From the NCBI RefSeq assembly GCF_020880815.1, contig NZ_JAJITD010000009.1, positions 283,924 to 347,923 on the forward strand: a stretch of 64,000 bases of DNA. Reading direction: 5' to 3'. The position numbers and the translations under genes were made by a program. Positions 44,139-52,282 of this stretch are shown in pieces. The DNA is from Paraburkholderia sejongensis (GTDB taxonomy: Bacteria; Pseudomonadota; Gammaproteobacteria; Burkholderiales; Burkholderiaceae). Numbering within the stretch: the first letter of the stretch is position 1; the number at the start of each line of letters is the position of its first letter. Under the pieces are notes generated by a model. It did not search any database and was not told where the DNA came from. It saw nothing but the letters and a program-made list of their open reading frames with translations.

Positions 44139-44563
44139 TTGGTAATTGAAATGTGGGTGCCCTCGCCGGGCGCCGAGCGGATGTCGAATTCGTCGCACAG
44201 GCGCTTCGCGCCGCCCAGGCCGAGACCCAGACCGTTGCCGCTGGTGAAGCCATCGGTCAGCGCCTGCTGGATGTCAGCAATTCCTGGGCCATTGTCGATG
44301 AAATCGAGTCGTAAACCGCTCCGGCCATTGCGCTGCACCGTGTAGAAGTAGACGTCGCCGCCCTGGCCGTAAATGAGCGTGTTGCGCGCCAGTTCGCTCG
44401 CCGCGGTGACCAGCTTGGTCTGATCGATCAGCGACAGGCCAAGCGCAACCGCTTGCTCGCGTACGTAGCGCCGCAGCCGCACGATCTGTTCGTCCGAGCG
44501 GACCGGCAGCGCGTCGTCAGGCGGCTGACCGTCGGCAAGTGTCGGGGCATCGGAACTCGTCAT
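44123..44563 (-). CDS. rsbT: Serine/threonine kinase RsbT (stressosome switch kinase)
   Basis: This 146-aa GHKL-fold kinase has the RsbT pattern: LTAASELARNTLIYG-like N-box (here VTAASELARNTLIYGQGG), FIDNGPGIAD, and GLGLGLGGAKRLCDEFD. In Bacillus RsbT phosphorylates RsbS and RsbR and is then released to activate an output. The ATG at 44563 is chosen; a TTG at 44611 would extend the protein by 16 residues and overlap rsbS by 3 bp. Confidence 0.88.
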   Translation of the reverse strand: MTSSDAPTLADGQPPDDALPVRSDEQIVRLRRYVREQAVALGLSLIDQTKLVTAASELARNTLIYGQGGDVYFYTVQRNGRSGLRLDFIDNGPGIADIQQALTDGFTSGNGLGLGLGGAKRLCDEFDIRSAPGEGTHISITKWKPF

Positions 44564-44607
44564 GGCGGCAAGTGGCGCGCGCGTGGGCGGCTGGCCGAAG
44601 AACGCGC

Positions 44608-44967
44608 TCAAAGCTCAGCCGCGCCGGTCAGCAACGCCATGCCCTTCTCGACGTTGAGCGCGGTGCGTACTCCGGGCAACGCGAGACCGAGTTCGACCAG
44701 TGTGATCGCCACCGACGGCTGCATGCCGACCACCACCGTTTCCGCGTCGAGCACGCGCGCCATCGCGGCGGTCTCGCCGATCATCCGGCCGATGAACGAG
44801 TCGACCACGTCGAGCGACGAGATATCGATCAGCACGCCCTTCGCGCGATCCTTGACGATGCGGCTCGTCAGATCGTCCTGCAATGTCATCGCGAGACGGT
44901 CGTGCATGTCGACCTGAATCGTCACGAGCAGAAACTTGCCCATCCGCAAAATCGGAATGCGTTCCAT
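44608..44967 (-). CDS. rsbS: Stressosome scaffold antagonist RsbS (STAS domain)
   Basis: This 119-aa single STAS domain starts MERIPILRMGKFLLVTIQ. The phosphorylatable Ser is conserved (Ser57 in DVVDSFIGR, equivalent to Bacillus Ser59). It should hold RsbT in the stressosome core with RsbR until phosphorylated. It lies 34 bp after rsbR. Confidence 0.9.
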   Translation of the reverse strand: MERIPILRMGKFLLVTIQVDMHDRLAMTLQDDLTSRIVKDRAKGVLIDISSLDVVDSFIGRMIGETAAMARVLDAETVVVGMQPSVAITLVELGLALPGVRTALNVEKGMALLTGAAEL

Positions 44968-45001
44968 CAATGAATCCGGTTGAGATGCGTGCGGGCCGGC
45001 G

Positions 45002-45916
45002 TCAATCGCCGGAATACAGGTTGAGGTTCGCGCCGGCGCCGCCCGGCACCTGCGCATGCGGCGCGATGCCGGACACCGACCTGCCGGTGCGCTGCAGCGC
45101 GACCACGAACGCGTCGGCCAGCGTGGCCTTGGTGATCACGTTCGACAGATTCACGCCGAGGTGCACGATGGTCTGCGCAATCTGCGGACGAATCCCGCTG
45201 ATCACGCAATCGGCCCCCATCAGCCGCGCGGCCGCCACGGTTTTCAGCAGATGTTGGGCGACCAGCGTATCGACGGTCGGCACGCCGGTGATGTCGATGA
45301 TCGCGATCGATGCGCCGGTGTCGACGATCTTCTGCAGCAGGCTTTCCATCACCACCTGAGTACGCGCCGAATCGAGCGTGCCGATCAGCGGCAACGCGAG
45401 AATGCCTTCCCATAGCTGCACGACCGGGGTCGATAGTTCGAGCAGTTCCTGCTGCTGACGCACGATTACCTGCTCGCGGCTGGTCTGGAACACTTCTGCG
45501 GTAAAGAGGCCCAGTGCATCGAACAGCGTGCTGACTGTCCACGTGAGTTCGGCGAGCTTCACGCCGTCGCCGCCCAGTTCTTCGCGCAGCCGCGCGAATA
45601 GCGGCTCTTTCAGCGAGAACACGAACATCGCGGTTTCGCCCGGTGTGAAACCCTGGCGCGCGCGCTGCGCGGACATTTCGGAGAGCAGGCTGCGCACTTC
45701 GTCCCATTGCGCGGTGCGAAAGTCGACACGATCCGACGAACCCAACGCGGTACAGACCAGCGCGACGAACTGCATAAACTGGCTGCGCAATTGTGCTTCA
45801 CCAATGCCGCCGCGGCGTGCGGCAATCGCGAATTGCTGCGCGACCCACTCACCCGCGAGTTCGTTTTGCCGATCATTGAAAATTTGGGCGAGACGCACTC
45901 CGCCTAGCGTTTCCAT
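45002..45916 (-). CDS. rsbR: Stressosome sensor RsbR (N-terminal sensor plus STAS domain)
   Basis: This 304-aa protein has an N-terminal all-helical domain resembling the RsbR non-haem globin-like sensor (about 1-155) and a C-terminal STAS domain. Both regulatory Thr residues known from Bacillus RsbR appear kept: Thr217 in GVPTVDTLVAQH and Thr249 in GIRPQIAQTIV. It is the first gene of the module. AGGGG precedes the start at 45916. The stimulus sensed is unknown. Confidence 0.9.
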   Translation of the reverse strand: METLGGVRLAQIFNDRQNELAGEWVAQQFAIAARRGGIGEAQLRSQFMQFVALVCTALGSSDRVDFRTAQWDEVRSLLSEMSAQRARQGFTPGETAMFVFSLKEPLFARLREELGGDGVKLAELTWTVSTLFDALGLFTAEVFQTSREQVIVRQQQELLELSTPVVQLWEGILALPLIGTLDSARTQVVMESLLQKIVDTGASIAIIDITGVPTVDTLVAQHLLKTVAAARLMGADCVISGIRPQIAQTIVHLGVNLSNVITKATLADAFVVALQRTGRSVSGIAPHAQVPGGAGANLNLYSGD

Positions 45917-46476
45917 ACACATTCCCCTAATCGTTATAACGACCGGCACGTTGCGCGCCGTTCGGCGTTTTTGTGCGCGTTTTGAAGGCTCGTTGGCTCG
46001 AGCCACCCGGACTCTAGCACGCGCGTGCGGAGATTCACAATGCTGCAAGCAGGTTGTGCAAGCAACTTTTACGCGGCAATGGATGAGTGCTTGAATCAGC
46101 GATCAGAATCGGATTCTTTTACCTTATTTATGCGCCTCTAGCGGTAACTCTTGCGATCGCCGGAACGTCGCAATGTGCGTTGTTTATCTCTTCGCACCAC
46201 GGGAAATACACGGGGTTTATTCGGCCTGGGGCGAGGTAATGTTGGAACTCGATCAGCCAATTGCTCACCGAGGCCGCGCGCTGAAAATTGCTTTGGATGT
46301 CTATCTTTACTTCCCCGATTACAGGTGCTTCGACGCAACGCGCGGTCTCGCCTCGCGAGACGCGCGAGACACGTGAGACACGTGCGCGTCACCCAAGGCA
46401 TAGCCCTTGCGGCAAGTGAAGCATGCGAGCAGCAAAGCTGCTTGCGTCAATTCAACCCTTTGGGCGGAGGTGAATC
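45917..46476. other. Intergenic region between rsbR and the glycine-rich protein gene
   Basis: A 560-bp divergent gap with a lower-GC patch at 46090-46140. Short open frames on both strands lack ribosome-binding sites and recognisable content. It probably holds the stressosome promoter on one side and that of the Gly-rich gene on the other; I cannot place hexamers. Confidence 0.5.
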
Positions 46477-46902
46477 ATGAAACGCATGACCACAACTCTT
46501 TTGGCTTCGGCACTCGTGATGGCGTTGTCGGGCGGCGTGTATGCGCAAGCCGGTGGCGGGGGCGGTGGCGCGGGTGGCACCGGCGGCGGTGCGGCAGCGG
46601 GAGCCGGCACCGGTAATGGCGTCGGAGCCGGCGGCGGCACGAGCGGCGGAGCGGGCGGCACTGCCACCCCGGGCGTCGGCCCCGGTTCGATCAAGACGCC
46701 GCACGACTCCGGCTACGGCTCGCCGGGCGTGACTGGCACCGGCGGCGGGATGGGCACCGGCACCGGCGCAACGCCGAATAGTCCGTCGACGGATCGTTCG
46801 ACCGGGGATCCGAATAATAGAATGCACAACGGTTCGCGCACGGGCACCGGTACCAATATGAACAACGGGATGAATAACGGCACGATGCAGAACGGGCAAT
46901 AA
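46477..46902 (+). CDS. Secreted glycine-rich low-complexity protein
   Basis: This 141-aa protein has GGAGG before its ATG and a signal peptide ending VYAQA (about residue 24). The mature chain is dominated by Gly, Ala, Thr, Ser and Asn, first Gly/Ala runs, then Ser/Thr/Asp, then MNNG-type repeats near the end. No fold or domain is evident; it is probably disordered and extracytoplasmic. Similar short Gly-rich secreted proteins are common in Burkholderiaceae, with no known role. Confidence 0.75.
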   Translation: MKRMTTTLLASALVMALSGGVYAQAGGGGGGAGGTGGGAAAGAGTGNGVGAGGGTSGGAGGTATPGVGPGSIKTPHDSGYGSPGVTGTGGGMGTGTGATPNSPSTDRSTGDPNNRMHNGSRTGTGTNMNNGMNNGTMQNGQ

Positions 46903-46974
46903 GATTACCGTTGAGATTCGGCTTGCGGCGCTGCCGTCGACCACGGGGGTTTTTCGATGGTCGCGCCGCGCGCC

Positions 46975-48702
46975 TCACGGCTGCGCGCAAATAAAACTAC
47001 TGGCGAGATTGAGATTGCCTTTACCGGCATAACGCGGAAAACGCGGATAGCGGCACAACGGCCGCGACCGTCCATTGGTCGCCGCGGCGATATCGGTGGC
47101 GGTCAGCGTTTCGGGTGCTACGCCGCGCGTCACCCAGTTATCGAGCGCGCCGAGCAGATCCACGGACGGAATGAACACACCGCTGCCGTGCTGAAAACCC
47201 GGCACCATGTAGAGCCGCATGAAACCGTCGACCGCTTCCACGCCGAAGCGCGCGACCAGCGCGTCGTGATAGGCGATCGTCTGGTTCGGGCTGATCACTT
47301 CGTCGGCGAGACCCTGCAGTGTGATCAGCTTGCCGCCACGCGCGATGTAGCGCGACAGATCCGGATTCATCGCGCCGATCGTGTGCGACAGCTCGATCAG
47401 TTGCGCGCGATATTTACCGGGCCGTTGCGGGTCGAAGCGCAGCGAATCGAACTGCGGATCGCGCGCGACGAAATAGCGAATGTAGCCGTCGCCCTGCGCG
47501 AACAGATAGCCGTTGGCGTGGAAGGCCGGCACCGGCAGACGTTGCGGCTGATGCGCGAGCCCGAGCGAACCGGTCAGCTGAGTGCCCTGAAACACGTTGT
47601 AGCCGCGATAGCCGCTCACGTCCCACGCGAGACGGTAAGGCAATGACAGGCCGTCGCGCATCACCAGCAGCGTCGCAAGTTGTGCGTCGTTCAGACAGGC
47701 GTCGGGCGAAGTTGCGGACAGCGCGGTGGCGGACGCGCCTGGGTCCAGCGGGCAACGCAGCGAATCGATGATGTCCGCTTCATGCGTGCGACACGCGTCC
47801 ACATCGCTGACGATGCCGTCGGCCGCGCCGTCGAGTCGATCGCACACCGCAAGCGTGCGCTGATACACGCGCTCGAGCAGCGCCGGCGCAACGAAGCCGC
47901 CCGGCTTGCCGTACTCGGCCTGGCCGAGTTTCACGCCGAGCAGCCGGACGCCGGAAAAATTCAGCGCGGGGGAATTGGCGATCACACCGTCATAGTCGTC
48001 GGGAAAGCGCTGCATCACCGTGTAGCCTTCGCGACCGCCGGTCGAACCGCCGGCGAAATACATGCGTTGCGGCGGCCGGCCGTACGCGCGCGCGATCAAC
48101 GCAAGCGCGACGTCGTGCGTCTTCTTCAAATGCGCGTAGCCGAAGTTCGTCACCGCTTCATCGACGAGCCCGAACACCGCGAGCGACGAATCGCCGACAT
48201 GGCCCGAGTCGTCGCCGAACGTCGCATAGCCTTGCGCGAGCGGCGCGCGATCCGGCGAAAACGGCATCACGCCGGTGCCGCTGACCACCACGCCGTTATA
48301 ACCGCCGCCGCCGATCTGCAACGCGCGGCCATTCCAGCGACGCGGCAGATTCAGGTCGAAACGGATGTCGGGCGTGGTCGGCTCGAGCGCCTTGATGCGG
48401 CCCGTGATCCGGCAGTACTCGCCGCCCTGCTGATTGCCGGGAGCGGTCGCGCCGATCATCGCCGCGCTTTCGATCTGCGCGCCAGCGGTCGGCAGCGCGA
48501 TCAATTCGGCCGACAGCACCGCGCCGGCGAATTCCGCGCAGTGCATCGCGAGCGGCGCCTCCCTGGCCAGCGCGGTGGTGCGATACGGCGCGAGCCACGC
48601 GAGTACGGCCACACTCACGATGCCCGCGCGGCCGAGCAGTGTGCGGGCGGCGCGTGCGCGTTCGGTCGGCGACGTACGCAGGTAACGAAGCCTGCGCGTC
48701 AT
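46975..48702 (-). CDS. Tannase/feruloyl esterase family protein
   Basis: This 575-aa secreted alpha/beta hydrolase has a hydrophobic N-terminal segment after a basic stretch, probably a signal peptide or anchor. The nucleophile motif GGSTGGREG, the acid Asp region LITLQGLADEVI and the His in FQHGSG are in the family order, and paired Cys residues of the lid are present. It should cleave esters of hydroxycinnamates or gallates. The start at 48702 overlaps the OpgC-like gene by 4 bp, so the pair is an operon. Confidence 0.87.
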   Translation of the reverse strand: MTRRLRYLRTSPTERARAARTLLGRAGIVSVAVLAWLAPYRTTALAREAPLAMHCAEFAGAVLSAELIALPTAGAQIESAAMIGATAPGNQQGGEYCRITGRIKALEPTTPDIRFDLNLPRRWNGRALQIGGGGYNGVVVSGTGVMPFSPDRAPLAQGYATFGDDSGHVGDSSLAVFGLVDEAVTNFGYAHLKKTHDVALALIARAYGRPPQRMYFAGGSTGGREGYTVMQRFPDDYDGVIANSPALNFSGVRLLGVKLGQAEYGKPGGFVAPALLERVYQRTLAVCDRLDGAADGIVSDVDACRTHEADIIDSLRCPLDPGASATALSATSPDACLNDAQLATLLVMRDGLSLPYRLAWDVSGYRGYNVFQGTQLTGSLGLAHQPQRLPVPAFHANGYLFAQGDGYIRYFVARDPQFDSLRFDPQRPGKYRAQLIELSHTIGAMNPDLSRYIARGGKLITLQGLADEVISPNQTIAYHDALVARFGVEAVDGFMRLYMVPGFQHGSGVFIPSVDLLGALDNWVTRGVAPETLTATDIAAATNGRSRPLCRYPRFPRYAGKGNLNLASSFICAQP

Positions 48703-49805
48703 CCGTAACCCGCTCCGTTCGCGTGCGCGCGATGACGCTGATCCTTCCAGCCGTTCCAGCCACGCGCGATCATCAGCAGCGCGCCGATCGCGGCGAGGTC
48801 GCCGCCCAGCCCGACCAGCACGCCGCGAAAACCGTGAAAAGTGTGCGGTGTTGCGGTATCGACGATCAGCGACACCAGCGTGCCCGCGACGAAGCACACG
48901 AGCCCGGTGCGTCCGACCGTGACGACCGCGGGCAGCCGCCTCGCGAGCCACGCGATACCGCCGATCCGCACGCACTGGGCGGCGAGCCACGCGATTGCGA
49001 TGAAGTTGAGCACTCGTTCCACCGATAGATTCTGTTTGTGCGTGCCGGGCAACGGTTGCGTCAGCACGAAAAGTTTGACGAACGCGAAGCCGAGCACCGC
49101 GACCACCGCGAAACGCGTGAACCATTGCGCGGTACCGCTGGTTTGAAAGCGCTCGCTGAGCGGCTGCACGCGGCACAGGATGCCGAACACGAACATCAGT
49201 TGCCACGCAAACGGATTAAAAGCCCAGCCGGGCACGTCGTCAATGCTGAATAACGCGGCCAGCGGCCGTGCGCCGGCCCAGATCGCCAAACTCAGCGCCA
49301 GCGCTAGCGGTGCCGAACGGCGCGCGAGCGGTACCGCGACGGGGACGAACAGCGCGAACAGCACGTACATCGGCAGCACGCTCGACAAATACGGTTGCCG
49401 GCGCAACAACGCGATATCGAACGCCTCGCGCCACGGCTGCAGCGCGAACGGCGGCCAGCCGGTCAACTCGACCATCGGCCGGTTCAGGTTCAGCACCGCG
49501 AGCAGCGCGCCGGACACGAGCGTGAGCATCGCGGTCAACAGATACGCGCGATAGATCTCCCAGCAGCGCCGTACGAAACGCATGTTCGCGGCGCTCTCGC
49601 CGCGAAGCGCGAGCACGGCCGTATAGGCGGCCGCCGATGCATAGCCGCCGAGAAACACGAACACCTCGGCGGAATCGCATAACGCGTACGCGTGCAGCAT
49701 CAGATGCGACAGCGGGCTGCCGGGGATGTGATCGAGCACGATGACGATCAGCACGACACCACGGAAGAAATCGACTTCGACCGAGCGTCCACGACGGGTT
49801 TCCAT
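48699..49805 (-). CDS. OpgC-like integral membrane acyltransferase
   Basis: This 368-aa protein has about ten membrane helices and an OpgC-family start (RSVEVDFFRGVVLIVIVLDHIPGSPLSHL, with the His typical of acyltransferase-3-like enzymes). OpgC succinylates periplasmic glucans; here it is paired with a tannase-like esterase instead of opgG/opgH, so the acceptor may differ. The start has AGGAAACC upstream. Confidence 0.82.
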   Translation of the reverse strand: METRRGRSVEVDFFRGVVLIVIVLDHIPGSPLSHLMLHAYALCDSAEVFVFLGGYASAAAYTAVLALRGESAANMRFVRRCWEIYRAYLLTAMLTLVSGALLAVLNLNRPMVELTGWPPFALQPWREAFDIALLRRQPYLSSVLPMYVLFALFVPVAVPLARRSAPLALALSLAIWAGARPLAALFSIDDVPGWAFNPFAWQLMFVFGILCRVQPLSERFQTSGTAQWFTRFAVVAVLGFAFVKLFVLTQPLPGTHKQNLSVERVLNFIAIAWLAAQCVRIGGIAWLARRLPAVVTVGRTGLVCFVAGTLVSLIVDTATPHTFHGFRGVLVGLGGDLAAIGALLMIARGWNGWKDQRHRAHANGAGYG

Positions 49806-50070
49806 TCGGTTTCCTGAAGAATTCGCGCGCAGCGCAGCGCGTTGTACCAGGAACGGTCATGGTTGCGCGACCGTCGGTTTTACGAACCGGATAAGAATAG
49901 TTCGTTACCCGTGGTTGCGCGCGGAGGTGGAGTTGGTTTTGGTCGGTTTGCGGTGGCGCCTGTTCGCCCCCTGTTGGTCGCCGCGCCGCGCGTGCTGTGC
50001 TTTGAAGGCGCATGCCTGCAATACGGCTCCTTGTGTCTCGAAATACAGAATTGCTGGTTTTGAGGGTTTT

Positions 50071-50117
50071 CGGAGGGGCGCTGGCGGAGGGGCGCTGGCG
50101 GTGGTGGTGGTGGTGGT
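50071..50117 (+). repeat. G-rich tandem repeat with (GGT)n tract
   Basis: Two 14-bp copies of CGGAGGGGCGCTGG (50071-50084, 50085-50098) are followed by a GGT tract to 50117. It lies in the otherwise empty 495-bp gap between the OpgC-like gene and the DUF6402 gene. Runs of G make quadruplex formation possible. Confidence 0.75.
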
Positions 50118-50300
50118 TCGGTGGCGGCGGTAAGCACACGCCCTCACCTTCGCTGCGTCGCTCGCCAGCATCTTTAACAAATTTTGGGCGACGGCCTAAA
50201 GCTATTCGGCGATCAATCTGGCTATTCTTCTGCGCCGACCTCTTTTCTCAGATATTGAGACATTCGGACGGCACTCGATACAACGAACAACGCCGCGTAT

Positions 50301-51428
50301 ATGAACGACGACAACATTCCGTATTACAAGGTCAATAAACTTATCTGGACATGGTCGCGCCGTGATGGAGCAGAAGGTTGCAGAGCGGTACGTGAAGCTG
50401 AGCTATCAATGGAAAGGCCACCACCGTTACTCGAGAAAGCAGCGACCGAAGCTCCGGTTGTCGAGGAGAAGCCATCTACGCCTTCGAAATTGCCAACGCC
50501 CGCCGCTAGTCAGCCCGAAAAACCAAAGAAAACCGAGATGGTACCGCCGTTCGACATTCAGGATATTCCAGAAGCAATGCGAAAGCTGAAGATGCCGGTG
50601 TCGGCGAAACTGATGGAACGGTGGTTTGCGGGACGGTTGAACTATTCGCCTGGAGATTCTGACGAAAGCAATGAAATCAATCAGGACGGCAAGCCCTACC
50701 CGCCTGACATGTACGATGCAACCACGGTGAAGATGGATTGGATCCTGAAATTTCCGCGAGCAAAGAAGCAGTTCGACTATCTGATAGGCGAAGCTATCAG
50801 ATCACCAGCGGCAAAAAAAGTGCTGGCCGACAAGTTAAAAAGATTTGACAAAAAAATGTTTGGGATTTCGACAAGATGGGTATCGAAAGACAACACAGCT
50901 CACTTGCACAAGCACTTCCATTTTCAGCATGTACCGGTAGATGGCGAATTTTCGCAAAAAATCCAGACCTTGCTAGCATCGCAATGGAAACGCTCGGGGG
51001 TTCCTGATGATCTGGCTGGCGCTCTTGGCTCTTTCAACATCTACGCGGCGATCGGTTCGGTGCGTCCCTCCGACGACTTCATGCGCCGGGAGACCGCTTT
51101 CGAGCTAACGGGTATTTGGGTATATGTCAAAGACAACTACACGTTTACAGATCAAACGCACAATCGCTCACAATATCTGGGGCACTGGAGCCGCAATGGT
51201 GTTGTAGTAGTCCCGCTGGATGTGGTCGCAGCAGCCTCCCGTTACGCTCCATATGTTGAATCACCAGTCACGCTTGGCAATCCTGCCATCCGTGGGAATG
51301 TTTACTACCCGATACATAACAGTGATTTTCGTCAGTGGGCGCTCAAGCATCAACGCGGTGGAGATTTCGTTATTTATTCGGATCGATGCTTCGTTCCTGT
51401 CGTCCCGCCTATCCGGATAGATCTATGA
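50301..51428 (+). CDS. DUF6402 family protein
   Basis: This 375-aa protein has lower GC than its surroundings. An N-terminal stretch (IPYYKVNKLIWTWSRRD) is followed by a Pro/Lys/Glu-rich linker (about 35-80), then the conserved core, from PPFDIQDIPEAMRKLKMPVSAKLMERWFAGRLNYSP and DATTVKMDWIL to the C-terminal NSDFRQWALKHQRGGDFVIYSD. I recall DUF6402 proteins near type VI secretion and polymorphic toxin genes, but none is visible here. No signal peptide. The start has no clear ribosome-binding site. Effector or adaptor status is only a hypothesis. Confidence 0.75.
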   Translation: MNDDNIPYYKVNKLIWTWSRRDGAEGCRAVREAELSMERPPPLLEKAATEAPVVEEKPSTPSKLPTPAASQPEKPKKTEMVPPFDIQDIPEAMRKLKMPVSAKLMERWFAGRLNYSPGDSDESNEINQDGKPYPPDMYDATTVKMDWILKFPRAKKQFDYLIGEAIRSPAAKKVLADKLKRFDKKMFGISTRWVSKDNTAHLHKHFHFQHVPVDGEFSQKIQTLLASQWKRSGVPDDLAGALGSFNIYAAIGSVRPSDDFMRRETAFELTGIWVYVKDNYTFTDQTHNRSQYLGHWSRNGVVVVPLDVVAAASRYAPYVESPVTLGNPAIRGNVYYPIHNSDFRQWALKHQRGGDFVIYSDRCFVPVVPPIRIDL

Positions 51429-51805
51429 AAGCGAGATTTGCATTTGCCGTCTCGACAGCCCTTGCATTGGGCATCGTTTATTTCGTCATAGCCGACCGCA
51501 CGCCGGACGGCACTGAGTGCCAGCGCTCACGCTCCCCTGACGGAAGATATCTCGCCGAGCGCTGCCTGCTTGAGTGGGTTCCCGGAGGCAACTCCAAGTA
51601 CGTGGGCCGGCTTTTCGACGGAAATAGCGGGAGGCGCCTCGCGCAACATGTGTTCGACAGTTCCACCCCGACGATCTTGTGGAGCGACTACCAAGGAGAG
51701 ACGGTATTGTTTTCAGTGGGAGACGGCGGTGACGACGCCACCTATATATCCATACCGCCGTCAGGATGGGACAGACTGCTGGCAGTTCGGCCACGTTTTA
51801 AGTGA
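51425..51805 (+). CDS. Membrane-anchored small protein partnered with the DUF6402 gene
   Basis: This 126-aa protein has one N-terminal hydrophobic helix (FAFAVSTALALGIVYFVIA), then a compact, probably periplasmic beta-rich domain (ECQRSRSPDGRYLAERCLLEW with two Cys, GRLFDGNSGRRLAQHVFDS, ILWSDYQGETVLFSVGDGGDD). Its ATG overlaps the DUF6402 stop (ATGA), indicating translational coupling. An immunity protein for the upstream product is possible from gene order only. Confidence 0.75.
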   Translation: MKARFAFAVSTALALGIVYFVIADRTPDGTECQRSRSPDGRYLAERCLLEWVPGGNSKYVGRLFDGNSGRRLAQHVFDSSTPTILWSDYQGETVLFSVGDGGDDATYISIPPSGWDRLLAVRPRFK

Positions 51806-51906
51806 AACCGGCTTGGCGCATCGACGTCGCCTTTATGAGACCCGTTGCTTGCTGCGCGGCACAGCCATTGCTACACCAAAGGTATGTTCATCAACCGGAG
51901 AGCATT

Positions 51907-52179
51907 GTGTCGAACACGGCGAACTCCCCGAATGAGCCTGAACGCCGGGCCGATGAAGACCCGGGCAGCCCACCCTCCGAGGTTTCGAAGCCTCTCGGCG
52001 ATGCGATCCCGACCCCAGTCGAGCCCGGCCTCGATCAGCCCCTGCCGAAGAAGGGCGAGCAGCCCGCGCCCGATCCAAACAAAAGCGGCCAATCGGACGG
52101 CGGCAACGACGGCGACCCGCTAGGCAATAGCGACGCGCCCCCGGGCGTACCCGACCCGGGCCCTTCCGATTTCGCCTAG
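51907..52179 (+). CDS. Proline-rich acidic disordered protein (90 aa)
   Basis: A GTG start preceded by GGAGA begins a 90-aa protein made mostly of Pro, Asp, Gly, Ser and Glu (ending GVPDPGPSDFA). No fold, signal or membrane segment is visible. An in-frame ATG at 51802 gives 35 more residues that look non-coding. Base composition returns to the chromosomal average here, so it may not belong to the accessory patch. Confidence 0.55.
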   Translation: MSNTANSPNEPERRADEDPGSPPSEVSKPLGDAIPTPVEPGLDQPLPKKGEQPAPDPNKSGQSDGGNDGDPLGNSDAPPGVPDPGPSDFA

Positions 52180-52282
52180 CGTGTGAGCCATCGCGGTGGC
52201 CGCGCGCGAAACGAGGCCAAGCGCACGGCCGCCCCGCTGAAGGCCGCCCCGCGGACAGCCGCCCTGCGGGAACCCGCAGCGC

